Assembly (NCBI GenBank): GCA_039795165.1
Contig: JBDKER010000011.1
Span: forward strand, 1 to 64,000
Reading direction: 5' to 3'
Source of the DNA: V1-33 sp039795165
GTDB lineage: Bacteria > Verrucomicrobiota > Verrucomicrobiia > Verrucomicrobiales > V1-33
DNA length: 64,000 bases
Shown: piece by piece, positions 55,557 to 64,000 of the stretch
Position numbering within the stretch: position 1 is the first letter of the stretch
Layout: each line of letters opens with the position of its first letter
Notes under the pieces: generated by a model
Told to the model about the DNA's origin: nothing
The model's database searches: none
What the model saw: the letters and a program-made list of their open reading frames with translations, nothing else
Translations under genes and position numbers: made by a program

Positions 55557-56596
55557 GCCGCCACCGGCGGTCCGCCCGCCGCCTCCACGGCTCCCGGTCT
55601 CAGCTCCAGCACCCGCAGCAGTTCCGGCACCAGCCCCGACTCCCGCAGCACCCCACGCAGATTCTCCAGCGCATGCGGAATGTGCCCCAGAAACGCCTTC
55701 TTCCCATCCCCTACCCCCAGCTTCCCATAAGCCCCCAGCGCCTGCATCAGCCGCTGACACGCACAACCAGCCAGCACCTTCGCGTCACGCCCGAATCCTC
55801 CCTCTCCACCCGTCAGCTCCCCGTAGTACTCCAGAAGCTCACGCCGCTCCCCCTCCGGCAGCTGGACGTAAGGATCGTACAGCAGCGACGCCAGATCATA
55901 CTCGGGCAATCCCGCCCGCAGCCCCTGATAGTCAATCAGCCAGGCTCGCCCGTCGCGGATGATGACATTCTGCGACTGGAAATCCCGGTGCACCATCCGG
56001 CGGGGCCGCGACGCCAGATGCGACCGCAGCTCCGCCAGCCCCCGCCCATCACGCACCGCCGCCAACTCCGCGGACCCGGCCGCAGAAAACCGCTCGGCAA
56101 ATTCGCGGAAGAAATACTCCTGCTCCCAGCCATACAGCGACTCATCAAACGGAGGCTGCAGCTGCTCACGCAGCACCCCGCGGATTCCCTCCGGCTCAAT
56201 CGCATGAATCCTCGCAGCCTGCCGCAGCGTGCTCCGGTACAGTTCCATCCGCTCGCCCTCCCGCTCCCGCCAGTCCCACAAATCCTTCACCCCAAGATCC
56301 TCCAGCCACGCACAGCGCCGTACCGCATCATGCGCGTAAACCCGCAGCATTCTCAGCCCAGCCTCCTCCAGCACCTCCGTCGCCGCAAAGAAACTCAGAT
56401 TGTCCGGCCGGTTCCCCGTGTACATCATCAGGATCGCCGTAGCAGGGCCCCCGGAACGCCCATCCCCGCTCAGACGGTAGTACCGGCGGTCGGACCCTCC
56501 CTTCTCAATGGCCTGCCACCCCGGAACCGCCCCCTCCCATCCAGGGACACGACGGCAGCTTTCCTGACAAAGAGACGGAACTTCAGTGGGATCCAT
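55553..56596 (-). CDS. AmgK-like aminoglycoside-phosphotransferase-fold sugar kinase
   Basis: A 347-residue kinase of the APH fold, closest in pattern to AmgK, the N-acetylmuramate/N-acetylglucosamine 1-kinase of peptidoglycan recycling (COG3178). The catalytic loop is RRMVHRDFQSQNVIIRDG (His203-Arg-Asp205) and the metal-binding Asp222 lies in WLIDYQGLRAGLPEYDLASLLYDPYV, both AmgK-like. The N-terminal GGSDRRYYRL matches the nucleotide-binding loop. MurU, its usual partner, is not next to it; instead the downstream gene encodes a CHASE2-like membrane protein overlapping it by 4 bp. Substrate is inferred from motif only. Confidence 0.8.
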   Translation of the reverse strand: MDPTEVPSLCQESCRRVPGWEGAVPGWQAIEKGGSDRRYYRLSGDGRSGGPATAILMMYTGNRPDNLSFFAATEVLEEAGLRMLRVYAHDAVRRCAWLEDLGVKDLWDWREREGERMELYRSTLRQAARIHAIEPEGIRGVLREQLQPPFDESLYGWEQEYFFREFAERFSAAGSAELAAVRDGRGLAELRSHLASRPRRMVHRDFQSQNVIIRDGRAWLIDYQGLRAGLPEYDLASLLYDPYVQLPEGERRELLEYYGELTGGEGGFGRDAKVLAGCACQRLMQALGAYGKLGVGDGKKAFLGHIPHALENLRGVLRESGLVPELLRVLELRPGAVEAAGGPPVAA

Positions 56597-56714
56597 GATG
56601 AACGCGGTTTCGGCGGAAAAGCGCGGAGCCTAGCCACCTCCTCCGCCATCTGCAACGCTGGGATTTCGCAAAACAGTTTGCACACCACCCTCTCCCCGCT
56701 CACGTCCCAACCCC

Positions 56715-56927
56715 ATGGACCGACCCACCGCTATCTCCCAGATCCGCGAAGCCTGCCGCGACATCGCCCGGCTCCTCATGAAGATCCATCCAGCCGTTCC
56801 CCATCTCGCCGACGAAAGTACCCAGCACGATTCCTATCAGATCCTCCACCGCCTCACCGTGGAACTGGAATCACTCAAGAAACGCATCGGCAAACTGGAA
56901 CGCGAAGACGCCAGCACGGAACTGTAA
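56715..56927 (+). CDS. Small helical hypothetical protein
   Basis: A 70-residue protein, mainly helical with a short coiled-coil end (LHRLTVELESLKKRIGKLER). No family recognised. It starts at an ATG between divergent and convergent neighbours with room for its own promoter, and has a believable composition, unlike the surrounding shadow frames. Its stop lies 14 bp before the phosphofructokinase stop (convergent). Confidence 0.55.
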   Translation: MDRPTAISQIREACRDIARLLMKIHPAVPHLADESTQHDSYQILHRLTVELESLKKRIGKLEREDASTEL

Positions 56928-56940
56928 TCCCCTTCCAGAC

Positions 56941-58017
56941 TCAGCGGTCCCCAAAGGAAATCCCGACCGCCCGCGCCGTCGCCACCACCTCGCCCTCCGG
57001 ATCCACCAAGCGCGGCTTCTCCACCGCTTCCTCAATGGGCACGCTGTCCACATGGTACGACTGATAGCTAACCATGTGGCCAAACTTGCCTTCCTTGATC
57101 AGTTTGACCGCCTTCACGCCAAACCGCGTCCCCAGCAGGCGGTCCAGACTCGTCGGACTGCCACCCCGCTGCAGGTGACCCAGAGTACACGAACGCGTTT
57201 CCTTCCCGGTCATCTCGGCAATCCGCTGCGCCACGGCCTCGCCCACCCCACCAAGCCGATGCTCGGAGGACTCACTCTTCTCCTTCGTCACCAACCCCCC
57301 ATCCGGCAGCTTGGCACCCTCCGCCACGACTACCATCGTGCTGTGCAAGCCCTTCGCCTCGCGCGCCTCCACCGCCTTCTTGATCGAATCAAACGTAAAC
57401 GGAATCTCCGGAATCAGAATCACATTCGCCCCGCCCGCCATGCCACCCCACAGCGCAATCCAGCCGGCATTCCGACCCATCACCTCAACCACCATGACCC
57501 GCTTGTGACTGTCCGCAGTCGTGTGCAGCCGATCAAGGGCGTCCACCACGGTGCTCACCGCAGAATCAAAGCCGAATGTCATCGCCGTCGCCGCCAGATC
57601 GTTGTCGATCGTCTTCGGCACACCCACCACGGGAATCCCGGCCTTCATGAGCTGCATGCCAGTCGTCAGCGACCCATCCCCGCCCACCACCACCAGAGCC
57701 CTGATCTCCAAAAGCTTAAGCGTCGTCTTGGCCCGCTCGATGATCTCCGTCGGCACCTGCATCACGTTGCCCTCTCCCACCTTCGCCGCAAAATGCCCCT
57801 TGTTCGTCGTCCCCAGAATCGTACCCCCAAGCTTCAGAATGTGCGAAATCTTGTCAGGATCGAGAACCGAATAATCACCCGGTGGCAGCATGCCCTCGAA
57901 TCCATCCCGGAATCCAATGACCTCCCAGCCCAGCTTGTTGGCCGCTCCCACTACTCCGTAAATGACTGCATTCAGGCCCGGGCAATCGCCGCCGCTGTTG
58001 AGGATACCGATTCTCAT
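56941..58017 (-). CDS. pfkA: 6-phosphofructokinase (ATP type, group III-like)
   Basis: A 358-residue phosphofructokinase that phosphorylates fructose 6-phosphate. The N-terminal GILNSGGDCPGLNAVIYG is typical. The phosphate-donor sites read GGDGS (Gly115) and PKTIDND (Lys135): Gly at the first position is reported for ATP enzymes and Lys at the second for PPi enzymes, a mix known in some ATP-dependent group III enzymes. MGRNAGWIALWGG and the GHLQRGGSPTSLDR segment are sugar-binding blocks. ATP use is the best guess; PPi is not ruled out. Monocistronic so far as seen. Confidence 0.92.
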   Translation of the reverse strand: MRIGILNSGGDCPGLNAVIYGVVGAANKLGWEVIGFRDGFEGMLPPGDYSVLDPDKISHILKLGGTILGTTNKGHFAAKVGEGNVMQVPTEIIERAKTTLKLLEIRALVVVGGDGSLTTGMQLMKAGIPVVGVPKTIDNDLAATAMTFGFDSAVSTVVDALDRLHTTADSHKRVMVVEVMGRNAGWIALWGGMAGGANVILIPEIPFTFDSIKKAVEAREAKGLHSTMVVVAEGAKLPDGGLVTKEKSESSEHRLGGVGEAVAQRIAEMTGKETRSCTLGHLQRGGSPTSLDRLLGTRFGVKAVKLIKEGKFGHMVSYQSYHVDSVPIEEAVEKPRLVDPEGEVVATARAVGISFGDR

Positions 58018-58058
58018 GATGGTTGGTAGAAGTATGGGTGAAAGAAAAGGATTGGTGA

Positions 58059-59072
58059 TCAGGGAGCGGCGATGCCCAGAGCGGTGCCGGTGGCAGCCGG
58101 ACTTCCCGCCGCCCGCCAGCGTTCATACGCCGGCCATCCCTGCTGAAGCAAAGTGTATGCCTGGTTGAAGCGGTCATTTGCCCCCAGGACCACCACCACG
58201 AGACGGTTCGGCACCACCACCGTGCTGCCATCAGGCCGCTTGGTCACCGTGGCCGGCCGTGGCGCCGTCGCCATCAGACACGGACCAGCCGATGCCGTGG
58301 TTCCAGTCTTTCCGCCATCCACTCCCGCCCGGCCCAGCAGTTCGTTCGTGTTCCGGACCAGCACCGGCCGCGGTCCCCCGCCCCGGATGACCGCAAGCGT
58401 CCGCTCGGACTGCGAACTGTAAAAGGAAAGTCCCGGCGTGCGCAGTCCCTTGACGGTCAGACGCGCCACATCAGCTGCGGTGGAATACCCACCCTGACCC
58501 GACTGCCCAAGGCCATGCGGATTCGTGAATCTAGTGTTCCGCATGCCCACACGCTGAGCCAATCCGTTCATCTGACTCACAAAGGCAGCCATGGGATTGC
58601 CTCCGCCCATGCCCGCAGCCACCAGCTTTTGCCCGAAATGCAGGGCAAGGGCCTCCGCCGCCGCATTGTCGCTCGCCATCATGGCTGCATAAAGTCCATC
58701 CCGCACGGTCAACTGATCTCCAGGCACCAGATTGAGCGGCCCCCGCTCCTCCAGCATCATCACCGAAGACGGCACCGTCATCAGTTCCCCCGCATCCCCC
58801 CGGCTGCTGTTCAGATAGTCAAGCACCACAATCGCCGTCGCCACCTTGGTCAGACTCGCCACCGGTCTCCGCTGGTCCGCGAGATGCGCCAGCACCACAT
58901 GCCCATCATTGGCATCTGCCACAATGTACGACCCAATTCCCGGATACACCGGACCGATCGCCGCCACCGCAGTCCCCGCATCCGGTGAGACCGGGGTCGT
59001 GACACAGCCGACTCCACCCAACGCCACCGTAATGGCAGCAAAAAGCCGAAGCAGAGAATGTTGGATCTTCAT
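58059..59072 (-). CDS. Lipoprotein D-alanyl-D-alanine carboxypeptidase (peptidase S11)
   Basis: A 337-residue low-molecular-mass penicillin-binding protein that trims the terminal D-Ala of peptidoglycan stem peptides. A lipoprotein signal (LFAAITVALGGVGC, lipobox Cys23) anchors it. All three catalytic motifs are present: SxxK as SLTK (Ser73-Lys76), SDN in MMASDNAAAEAL, and KTG in GGKTGTTASAG. Length is normal for S11 without a large C-terminal domain. The ATG at 59072 gives the lipoprotein signal. Ends 41 bp upstream of the pfkA start on the same strand. Confidence 0.92.
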   Translation of the reverse strand: MKIQHSLLRLFAAITVALGGVGCVTTPVSPDAGTAVAAIGPVYPGIGSYIVADANDGHVVLAHLADQRRPVASLTKVATAIVVLDYLNSSRGDAGELMTVPSSVMMLEERGPLNLVPGDQLTVRDGLYAAMMASDNAAAEALALHFGQKLVAAGMGGGNPMAAFVSQMNGLAQRVGMRNTRFTNPHGLGQSGQGGYSTAADVARLTVKGLRTPGLSFYSSQSERTLAVIRGGGPRPVLVRNTNELLGRAGVDGGKTGTTASAGPCLMATAPRPATVTKRPDGSTVVVPNRLVVVVLGANDRFNQAYTLLQQGWPAYERWRAAGSPAATGTALGIAAP

Positions 59073-59208
59073 GGGAACTCGGGAGCCGCCGGTTGCGCAG
59101 ACCCCCCGTTCCATAACGGTCGATTTCCTCCGCGCAAGTCGGATGGTTCCCCACCTGTCGAAATCACCGCGCCAGCCCGGCACGCAAAACGCCCGATGCC
59201 AGGTTGCA

Positions 59209-60372
59209 TCAATCCTTCGCCGACTTCTCGGCCACCCCAAGAGCCGCCGCCGGCGTGGCAGGCCGCCCCACCGCCAGCACCGGAGTGCCCGTGGCATCGC
59301 ACACCCGCAGCTGAAATTCCCATTCCACGGTCCAGGTCTCGGTTTGCTCGTTCTGACAACATTTCACAAGGATCTCGTTGGCTCCCTTCTTCAGACGCAC
59401 CGGCATCCGGTACTGGTCAATCTCCCGTCCCCGGTGATACTCGTCCCGCGCAAAGAGCAGCTCGCCATTGAGCCACACCTTCCACGCATTCTTGCAGCCC
59501 AGACGGATCTCGGCATCGCGTTCCTCCGCCGACTCGAAGACCGTGCGCGCATACGCGGTCGCTTCCTTGATCATCCCCACCGACTTGTTGAAATCAAGCA
59601 GTCCAAACTGGTCGGCGGAAACCGCCGGCTTCCACCGCACCGGATTGGGTTCCCCGGCCTTGAGCGGCTTGCCGTCATACACCGCCGCCCCATCGAAGCC
59701 CTGCTCGGGCGGAAACACGGTGGCAAACCCCCCGCGACCATCATTTTCAAACGGGCCAGCCACCTGCCACTCCATGACAAAACCGAAATGCGCCGGCAGA
59801 TCCACGGTCTGACCCTTTTCCCGCAGCGCATCGGCGGCCTCGCGGATCTGATCCTCGTCCCGCGCCGCCCCAAGGACCTTGCGCAGCTGCCCGAGATCTC
59901 CCGCAGCCTTCGCCGCCGCCAGCAACCGGGCCACCGGCTCACGCCGCAACTCCGCCGCCGGATCTTCCAGAAAATCAGGAATCAGCCGCTCCCACACCGC
60001 CGCATCGCTGCGCCGCAGCAGTTCCATCGCCAGAATCCGCCCCGCGGGCCGGTTTGCCGTGTCCCGCGCAAACGCCTCCAGCGGCCCCACCGGCAGCTTG
60101 CCTCCTGTCTTCGCCGCAATCGATGACACCGCCCCGCGGATCCAGTTCGCAGGCACCACCCCCGCACGGTTCATCGCAGCCAGCAGACCAGGAATTGTCT
60201 CGGCATCCCCACTCTCCACAATCCGGCGCACCGCCGCCGAAGCCTCGGCATTGCCCTTCCCTTCCCGCCCCACCGCCAGCAGCACTTCCACCAGCCCCCC
60301 GTCCACCGGTCCACCCACCCCTCGATCCACCAGCATTCCCAGAAAAGCAGTCGCAACGCAAATAGGTCTCAT
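59209..60372 (-). CDS. Hypothetical protein, helical repeats plus C-terminal jelly-roll-like domain
   Basis: About 387 residues with a weak hydrophobic N terminus. The first half (about 25-190) is Ala-rich and helical, like HEAT-type repeats (AETIPGLLAAMNRAGVVPA, AVWERLIPDFLEDPAAELRR). The second half (about 195-370) resembles a galactose-binding jelly roll (FVMEWQVAGPFENDGRGGFA, then AEIRLGCKNAWKVWLNGELLF and LKKGANEILVKCCQNE), seen in many secreted PVC glycan-related proteins. No enzyme motif. The start is uncertain between 60381 and 60372. Confidence 0.65.
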   Translation of the reverse strand: MRPICVATAFLGMLVDRGVGGPVDGGLVEVLLAVGREGKGNAEASAAVRRIVESGDAETIPGLLAAMNRAGVVPANWIRGAVSSIAAKTGGKLPVGPLEAFARDTANRPAGRILAMELLRRSDAAVWERLIPDFLEDPAAELRREPVARLLAAAKAAGDLGQLRKVLGAARDEDQIREAADALREKGQTVDLPAHFGFVMEWQVAGPFENDGRGGFATVFPPEQGFDGAAVYDGKPLKAGEPNPVRWKPAVSADQFGLLDFNKSVGMIKEATAYARTVFESAEERDAEIRLGCKNAWKVWLNGELLFARDEYHRGREIDQYRMPVRLKKGANEILVKCCQNEQTETWTVEWEFQLRVCDATGTPVLAVGRPATPAAALGVAEKSAKD

Positions 60373-60419
60373 GCCCTCCATTATGCAGCGTCCCGCCCGC
60401 CCCGTCGACCCAATTTCCG

Positions 60420-60992
60420 TCAGCGCGCAGGCAACTCCAGAAAATTCCGCAGCAACTGCTTCCCTTCCACTGTGAGAATCGACTCCGGATGAAACTGCAC
60501 CCCATGCACCGGCAGAGCCCGGTGCCGCAGCCCCATGATTTCCCCCTCAGGCGTGCGCGCCGCGATCTCAAGGCACTCCGGCAGAGTCTCTTCCTTCACA
60601 ATCAGTGAATGATAGCGCGTCGCCTCAAACGGATTGCTCAGCCCCGCAAAAACTCCCCGCCCATCATGGTGAATCATGGACGTCTTCCCATGCATCAGCC
60701 GCGGAGCCCGCACCACATCCCCGCCAAACACATCGCCCATGCACTGATGCCCCAGACAAACCCCAAGAATCGGCCGGCTCCCCGCAAACTTCCTCAGCAC
60801 ATCATTGCTGATCCCTGCCTCCCGGGGCGTGCACGGCCCCGGCGAAATGCAGATCTGCGCAGGATCCAGTTCCGCAATCTCCTCAACCGTGATCTCATCG
60901 TTCCGCTTCACCAGCATCGTCGCCCCCAGTTCCCCGAAGTACTGAACAAGGTTGTACGTGAACGAATCGTAGTTGTCGATGACCAGCAGCAT
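60420..60992 (-). CDS. trpG: Anthranilate/aminodeoxychorismate synthase glutamine amidotransferase subunit
   Basis: A 190-residue class I glutamine amidotransferase that supplies ammonia to TrpE or PabB. The start MLLVIDNYDSFTYNLVQYF is canonical; the nucleophile Cys lies in LGVCLGHQCMGDVFGG and the His-Glu pair in GVQFHPESILTVEG. Sequence alone does not separate TrpG from PabA; no trpE or pabB is adjacent. The Met at 60992 is selected because it begins the conserved strand; the open upstream frame has no homology-like content. Confidence 0.93.
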   Translation of the reverse strand: MLLVIDNYDSFTYNLVQYFGELGATMLVKRNDEITVEEIAELDPAQICISPGPCTPREAGISNDVLRKFAGSRPILGVCLGHQCMGDVFGGDVVRAPRLMHGKTSMIHHDGRGVFAGLSNPFEATRYHSLIVKEETLPECLEIAARTPEGEIMGLRHRALPVHGVQFHPESILTVEGKQLLRNFLELPAR

Positions 60993-61069
60993 GACGGCCA
61001 ACGCTGCGCGGCTTTGCCCCGTCTGCCAAGGGACAATCTCACGCCACTCCACCGTTTCCCCGGACCCGC

Positions 61070-61846
61070 TCAGAAATCGGTATCCGCCTTCTCCAGATCC
61101 AGTTCCCGGATCCACACATTCCGATACCGCACATCATGCCCCTCGCACTGCAGCTTCAGCCCCTGCGGCGAATCCGTGATGCCCCTCCCACCATCGTTGC
61201 CCCCATCCACCCCGCTCTTCGGCCCACCCCACACCTGATTGATCGCCACATTCCGGTGCACCTTCTTCCCGTTGAAATACATCGTCACCATCGGCTTCTC
61301 CACCATCTTCCCATCCCGGAACCGCGCCGCCCGGAACACCAGATCATACGCATTCCACTTCCCCGCCCCAGCGTAGGATTCATAGGGCGATTCCGTCTCG
61401 TTGATCACCGCACCCATGCCATGACTCGTGCGGTCGCCATCAAGCACCTGAATCTCATAGCGGTTCTGTAGATACACGCCGCTGTTCCCCCCGGGCTTCG
61501 CCACAAGAAACTCAATGTGCAGCCGGAAATCACGGTACGCCTTCTTCGTCACAATATCCGCCGTGCCAAACTTCCCCCCGGCCGCCGCCGGATCGTCGGT
61601 CATCACCACCGTACCCCCATCCACTGGATCCGATACCACCTTCCACTTGATCGGCAGCGAAGAAGCAAACCCCGGCCCCTGCCAGTACGTCCACTTCTCA
61701 TCCAGCATCGCCCGGCTCCCATCCAGAATCACTTCCGCCCCCTTCTCCGCCGCCACACCCACCCCAACCAACGGCCCCGACCCCGGCTCGGCAGCCCCCA
61801 GCAGCACCTTCAGACCCAGCAAAACGGACAGCAGCATTTTCTTCAT
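61070..61846 (-). CDS. Secreted DUF1080 protein
   Basis: About 258 residues, exported by a signal peptide (MKKMLLSVLLGLKVLLGAAE). The DUF1080 fold is shown by FRLHIEFLVAKPGGNSGVYL, QNRYEIQVLDGD, the GAGKWNAYDLVFRAARF segment and the ending LQCEGHDVRYRNVWIREL. This is the second DUF1080 in the window and differs from the one at 52191 in lacking the GPILFQGDHG form of the C terminus. Probably a glycan-active or glycan-binding periplasmic protein. Lies upstream of trpG on the same strand, 77 bp apart. Confidence 0.9.
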   Translation of the reverse strand: MKKMLLSVLLGLKVLLGAAEPGSGPLVGVGVAAEKGAEVILDGSRAMLDEKWTYWQGPGFASSLPIKWKVVSDPVDGGTVVMTDDPAAAGGKFGTADIVTKKAYRDFRLHIEFLVAKPGGNSGVYLQNRYEIQVLDGDRTSHGMGAVINETESPYESYAGAGKWNAYDLVFRAARFRDGKMVEKPMVTMYFNGKKVHRNVAINQVWGGPKSGVDGGNDGGRGITDSPQGLKLQCEGHDVRYRNVWIRELDLEKADTDF

Positions 61847-61909
61847 GCAGCCATCCTCCACCACACCCACCCCCGCCGTCTCCTGCGCATCCGCGGAAAT
61901 CCCGCGTCC

Positions 61910-62620
61910 TCACATGTCGTCCATCGCCCCAGCGCCGGAACCATTCGCCTCCGCCGCCCGCACCTGCGCCATCTTGTAGCGCCAGTACGGCGTGGTGCAG
62001 ATCAGCAGCCGACCCGTCCCCTCGTACACCCTCAGAATCCGCTCGCCAGTCGTCAGCTTGCTCCACGGCAGCCATCCCGGCATCCGCACCTTGTAGTTGA
62101 TTGATTTCGTGCGTGCCAACACCTGCCGGCCATCCGCCACCAACCGCATCCCATGCGGACTGTCCTTGCCCAGCTCAATGCACTCCACCGGCCCAGGCGA
62201 ACAGATCATCACCTGCCCCGGCCCAGTCACCTTCGTCTGAAACGACAGAAACCCCTCGCCGCTCCGCAGCGACGTCCAGAAGGGCTCCCGGATGAAACCC
62301 TGGTCCACCTTCGCCTCCGACGCCCAGAAGGCCCCAGCCGACACAATCCACGTCTCTTCCTCCTCCAGCTGCATGATGTGAAACCCACCCAGCGTCGACT
62401 CCAGATACAATGATCCCGTTCCGCTGAAGGTCGGCCGGAACGCATCCTCCCCAGACAGCGCCGCCCGCACCAGCCGGATCGGCCCAGGCAGCCGGGCCTT
62501 CATCGTAAGCTCCCCACGCATGTGCGACATCGCTCCACGCTCGGTCACGATCGTCTCGTCCTGCATCGCGATTTTCGCCCAGCGGGTCCCTTCAGAGGAT
62601 TCGATCTCAAATGTGGCCAT
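61910..62620 (-). CDS. AIM24 family protein (TIGR00266)
   Basis: A 236-residue protein of the AIM24/TIGR00266 family, a beta-rich fold with a TerD-like look, widespread and of unclear role. Landmarks: VTERGAMSHMRGELTMKARL near the start, GTGSLYLESTLGGFHIMQLE in the middle, and FWASEAKVDQGF; the C terminus has a short Gly/Ala tail. No signal peptide. It lies 63 bp upstream of the DUF1080 gene on the same strand. Nothing in the context fixes a function. Confidence 0.9.
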   Translation of the reverse strand: MATFEIESSEGTRWAKIAMQDETIVTERGAMSHMRGELTMKARLPGPIRLVRAALSGEDAFRPTFSGTGSLYLESTLGGFHIMQLEEEETWIVSAGAFWASEAKVDQGFIREPFWTSLRSGEGFLSFQTKVTGPGQVMICSPGPVECIELGKDSPHGMRLVADGRQVLARTKSINYKVRMPGWLPWSKLTTGERILRVYEGTGRLLICTTPYWRYKMAQVRAAEANGSGAGAMDDM

Positions 62621-62648
62621 GACAGATGCTGCAGTTAGGAATGAAATG

Positions 62649-62693
62649 CCCGGATTGGGATTGTCAGGGTTCGGTTAACCGTTCCAATCCGGG
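62649..62693. repeat. Inverted repeat between the CRTAC1-like and AIM24 genes
   Basis: A perfect 10-bp inverted repeat (CCCGGATTGG at 62649-62658, CCAATCCGGG at 62684-62693) encloses a 25-nt loop containing the palindrome CGGTTAACCG (62672-62681). There is no T tract on either side. It may be a transcript hairpin after the CRTAC1-like gene or an operator before the AIM24 gene. Confidence 0.6.
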
Positions 62694-62743
62694 GCCGCAA
62701 GCCGTGAAATCCACACCGTCTCCCCCCGGATAGGACCATCCCT

Positions 62744-64000
62744 TCACCGGACCACCCGCCACGCCTCCCGCGCTGATCCACTGCCATCAGGGGACTGACC
62801 CGGCTCCTCCCAGCAGGTCACCAACGACCCCTCAGCGACATCCGCAAGCTCCGCAATCCGACCCGAGGGCCAGCGCACCGTCAGTTGCTTCACTCCACCA
62901 CGCTTCCCGATTCCAAGTACCATCACCGCACTGTGCTGCGCCGCATAGCCATCCCCACAGCGGTGCTCGCGCGTCAGCTTCATATCCCCAAGATCCGCCA
63001 CGACCACAGCCCCATAACCATCCCGCGGAGCAAGCGCCGCCACCCCCGGCCCGTCATTGCCTCCCACCAACCGCACCGCCACCACCCCACCCTCAAGCCC
63101 AGCCGCCGCCATCGTGTTCCGATACAGATTCAGCATCGGCTCATTCGCATTAACCACCGCAAGGTCCTGCCATCCGTCCCGATCATAATCAAACAGCACC
63201 CAGCCCCGGCCATCAGCCGGATTGTCCAGCCCAGCCAGTCCGGACAGATCGTCAAACGACTGCCCTCCGCGGTTCGCAAAGTAATGATTCCGCTCCTTCC
63301 CGCTCAGCGAATGCACCACCACACGGTCCCCCCGCTTCTCCACACCCGCCAGACGCGCATCAATCTCCGGCGTGGCCGCCGCGCCATCGCCGCGACGCTG
63401 CCACGCCTCATTCAGCCGGAAACTCCGGCGCGCCAATCCAGCATCCGCGCGCACGACCGTGCGCCAGAGGTTGCTTCACAAATCCAATTCCGATGTCAGC
63501 CCGGGCGGAGCCGTGAAATACCCGCTCAGCACATAGAGATCCAGCCAGCCATCGTTGTCGAAATCCGCAAACTTCCCTCCCCAAGACCACCCCGCCTTCA
63601 TCACCGTCATCGCCGGACGCTCCAGCCCAGCCACCTGCCGGAACCGCCCATCCGCTTCCTGATGGTACAGCCAGTTCCCCTGAGCCGACTCCACGTAGCT
63701 CGGCGATAAACCAGGCACCATAGCAGTGATGCGGCGCCCCGCTTTGCTGTACATGTTGGAGACATAAACATCCTCCTTCCCGTCGTTGTCATAGTCCCCC
63801 CAGCTCGCCCCCATCGCAAACCCATAGGCTGTAATCCCAGCCTCCTTCGTCACATCCACAAAACCAGCCTCGCCATCGTTCCGCAGCAGATTGTCCGGAG
63901 CCCAATCGTTCGCCACATACAGATCCACATCCCCATCCCGGTCATAATCCCCCCACGTCGCCTGCAGCGTGTTCTTCCAGAGCCCCACCACCGCATTCTC
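62744..64000 (-). pseudogene. CRTAC1-like FG-GAP/ASPIC-UnbV protein, in-frame TGA, right end off window
   Basis: Two adjacent reading frames in the same phase (62744-63475 and 63476 to beyond the edge) encode consecutive parts of one secreted CRTAC1-type protein: VCBS/FG-GAP calcium-binding repeats (DYDRDGDVDLYVAND, DYDNDGKEDVYVSNM, DFDNDGWLDLYVLSGYF), then a conserved middle and the C-terminal ASPIC/UnbV domain (VRLVGG ... LTVRWPSGRI). They are separated by one TGA at 63476-63478. Reading through it gives LTSELDL-stop-SNLWRTVV, which keeps the family pattern with no gap, so a single-base nonsense change is the simplest explanation. The 5' part is missing from the window. Readthrough or a sequencing error are alternatives. 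Confidence 0.72.

Noticed and set aside
63476..63478. Selenocysteine at the TGA in the CRTAC1-like gene
   Set aside because: The position is not a known selenocysteine site and no SECIS-like hairpin directly after the codon was recognised; a nonsense change is simpler.

Overview
GC-rich, densely packed bacterial chromosome. The gene families point to Verrucomicrobiota (PVC superphylum): DUF1501 and DUF1549/DUF1553 'planctomycete cytochrome' proteins, two DUF1080 proteins, LamG/PA14 secreted giants with a short C-terminal Ig/Fn3-like module, a CRTAC1-type FG-GAP protein, an eukaryotic-type UDP-glucose pyrophosphorylase, and a type I-G CRISPR system with a Cas4-Cas1 fusion. No rRNA, tRNA or transposase was recognised, so the genus is not called.

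Layout. (1) 1-10340: complete type I-G (formerly I-U) CRISPR-Cas locus on the minus strand, cas3 > csx17 > csb1 > csb2 > cas4-cas1 > cas2 > leader > array; the array runs off the left edge with three repeats visible. (2) 10480-11761: a dense non-coding cluster of about 25 short hairpin-forming repeats directly upstream of cas3, followed by a GIY-YIG (T5orf172-type) nuclease gene. This is the least explained part of the window. (3) 12733-22791: minus-strand exported-protein block with a twin-arginine hypothetical, DUF1501, DUF1549/1553 cytochrome, and a 1173-residue protein with three near-identical LamG-like repeats. (4) 23058-36741: mixed metabolism: radical SAM enzyme, exported intradiol dioxygenase, argH, tatC with a large insertion and His-rich tail, ribE, an esterase-ADH-UGPase operon, a FAD oxidoreductase, PPK2 and an acyl-activating enzyme. 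(5) 37313-41284: secreted LamG/PA14 giant with a clear terminator. (6) 41592-52892: plus-strand run with many ATGA stop-start overlaps: GntR-type regulator, hemB, DUF971, PfkB kinase, tsaD, DoxX/MauE-like protein, a two-component system, a zinc-ribbon membrane protein, deoC and DUF1080. (7) 52944-64000: mostly minus strand: coiled-coil protein, CHASE2-like membrane protein coupled to an AmgK-like kinase, phosphofructokinase, a lipoprotein D,D-carboxypeptidase, a HEAT-like secreted protein, trpG/pabA, DUF1080, AIM24, and a CRTAC1-like gene interrupted by an in-frame TGA and cut by the right edge.

How it works together. The cas genes form a self-contained defence module: adaptation by Cas4-Cas1/Cas2, interference by Csb1/Csb2/Csx17 plus Cas3. 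The rest is mainly housekeeping and envelope/secretion functions. Exported Tat-type proteins (12.7-15.6 kb and 24.3 kb) lie near tatC (26.5 kb), but no operon links them.
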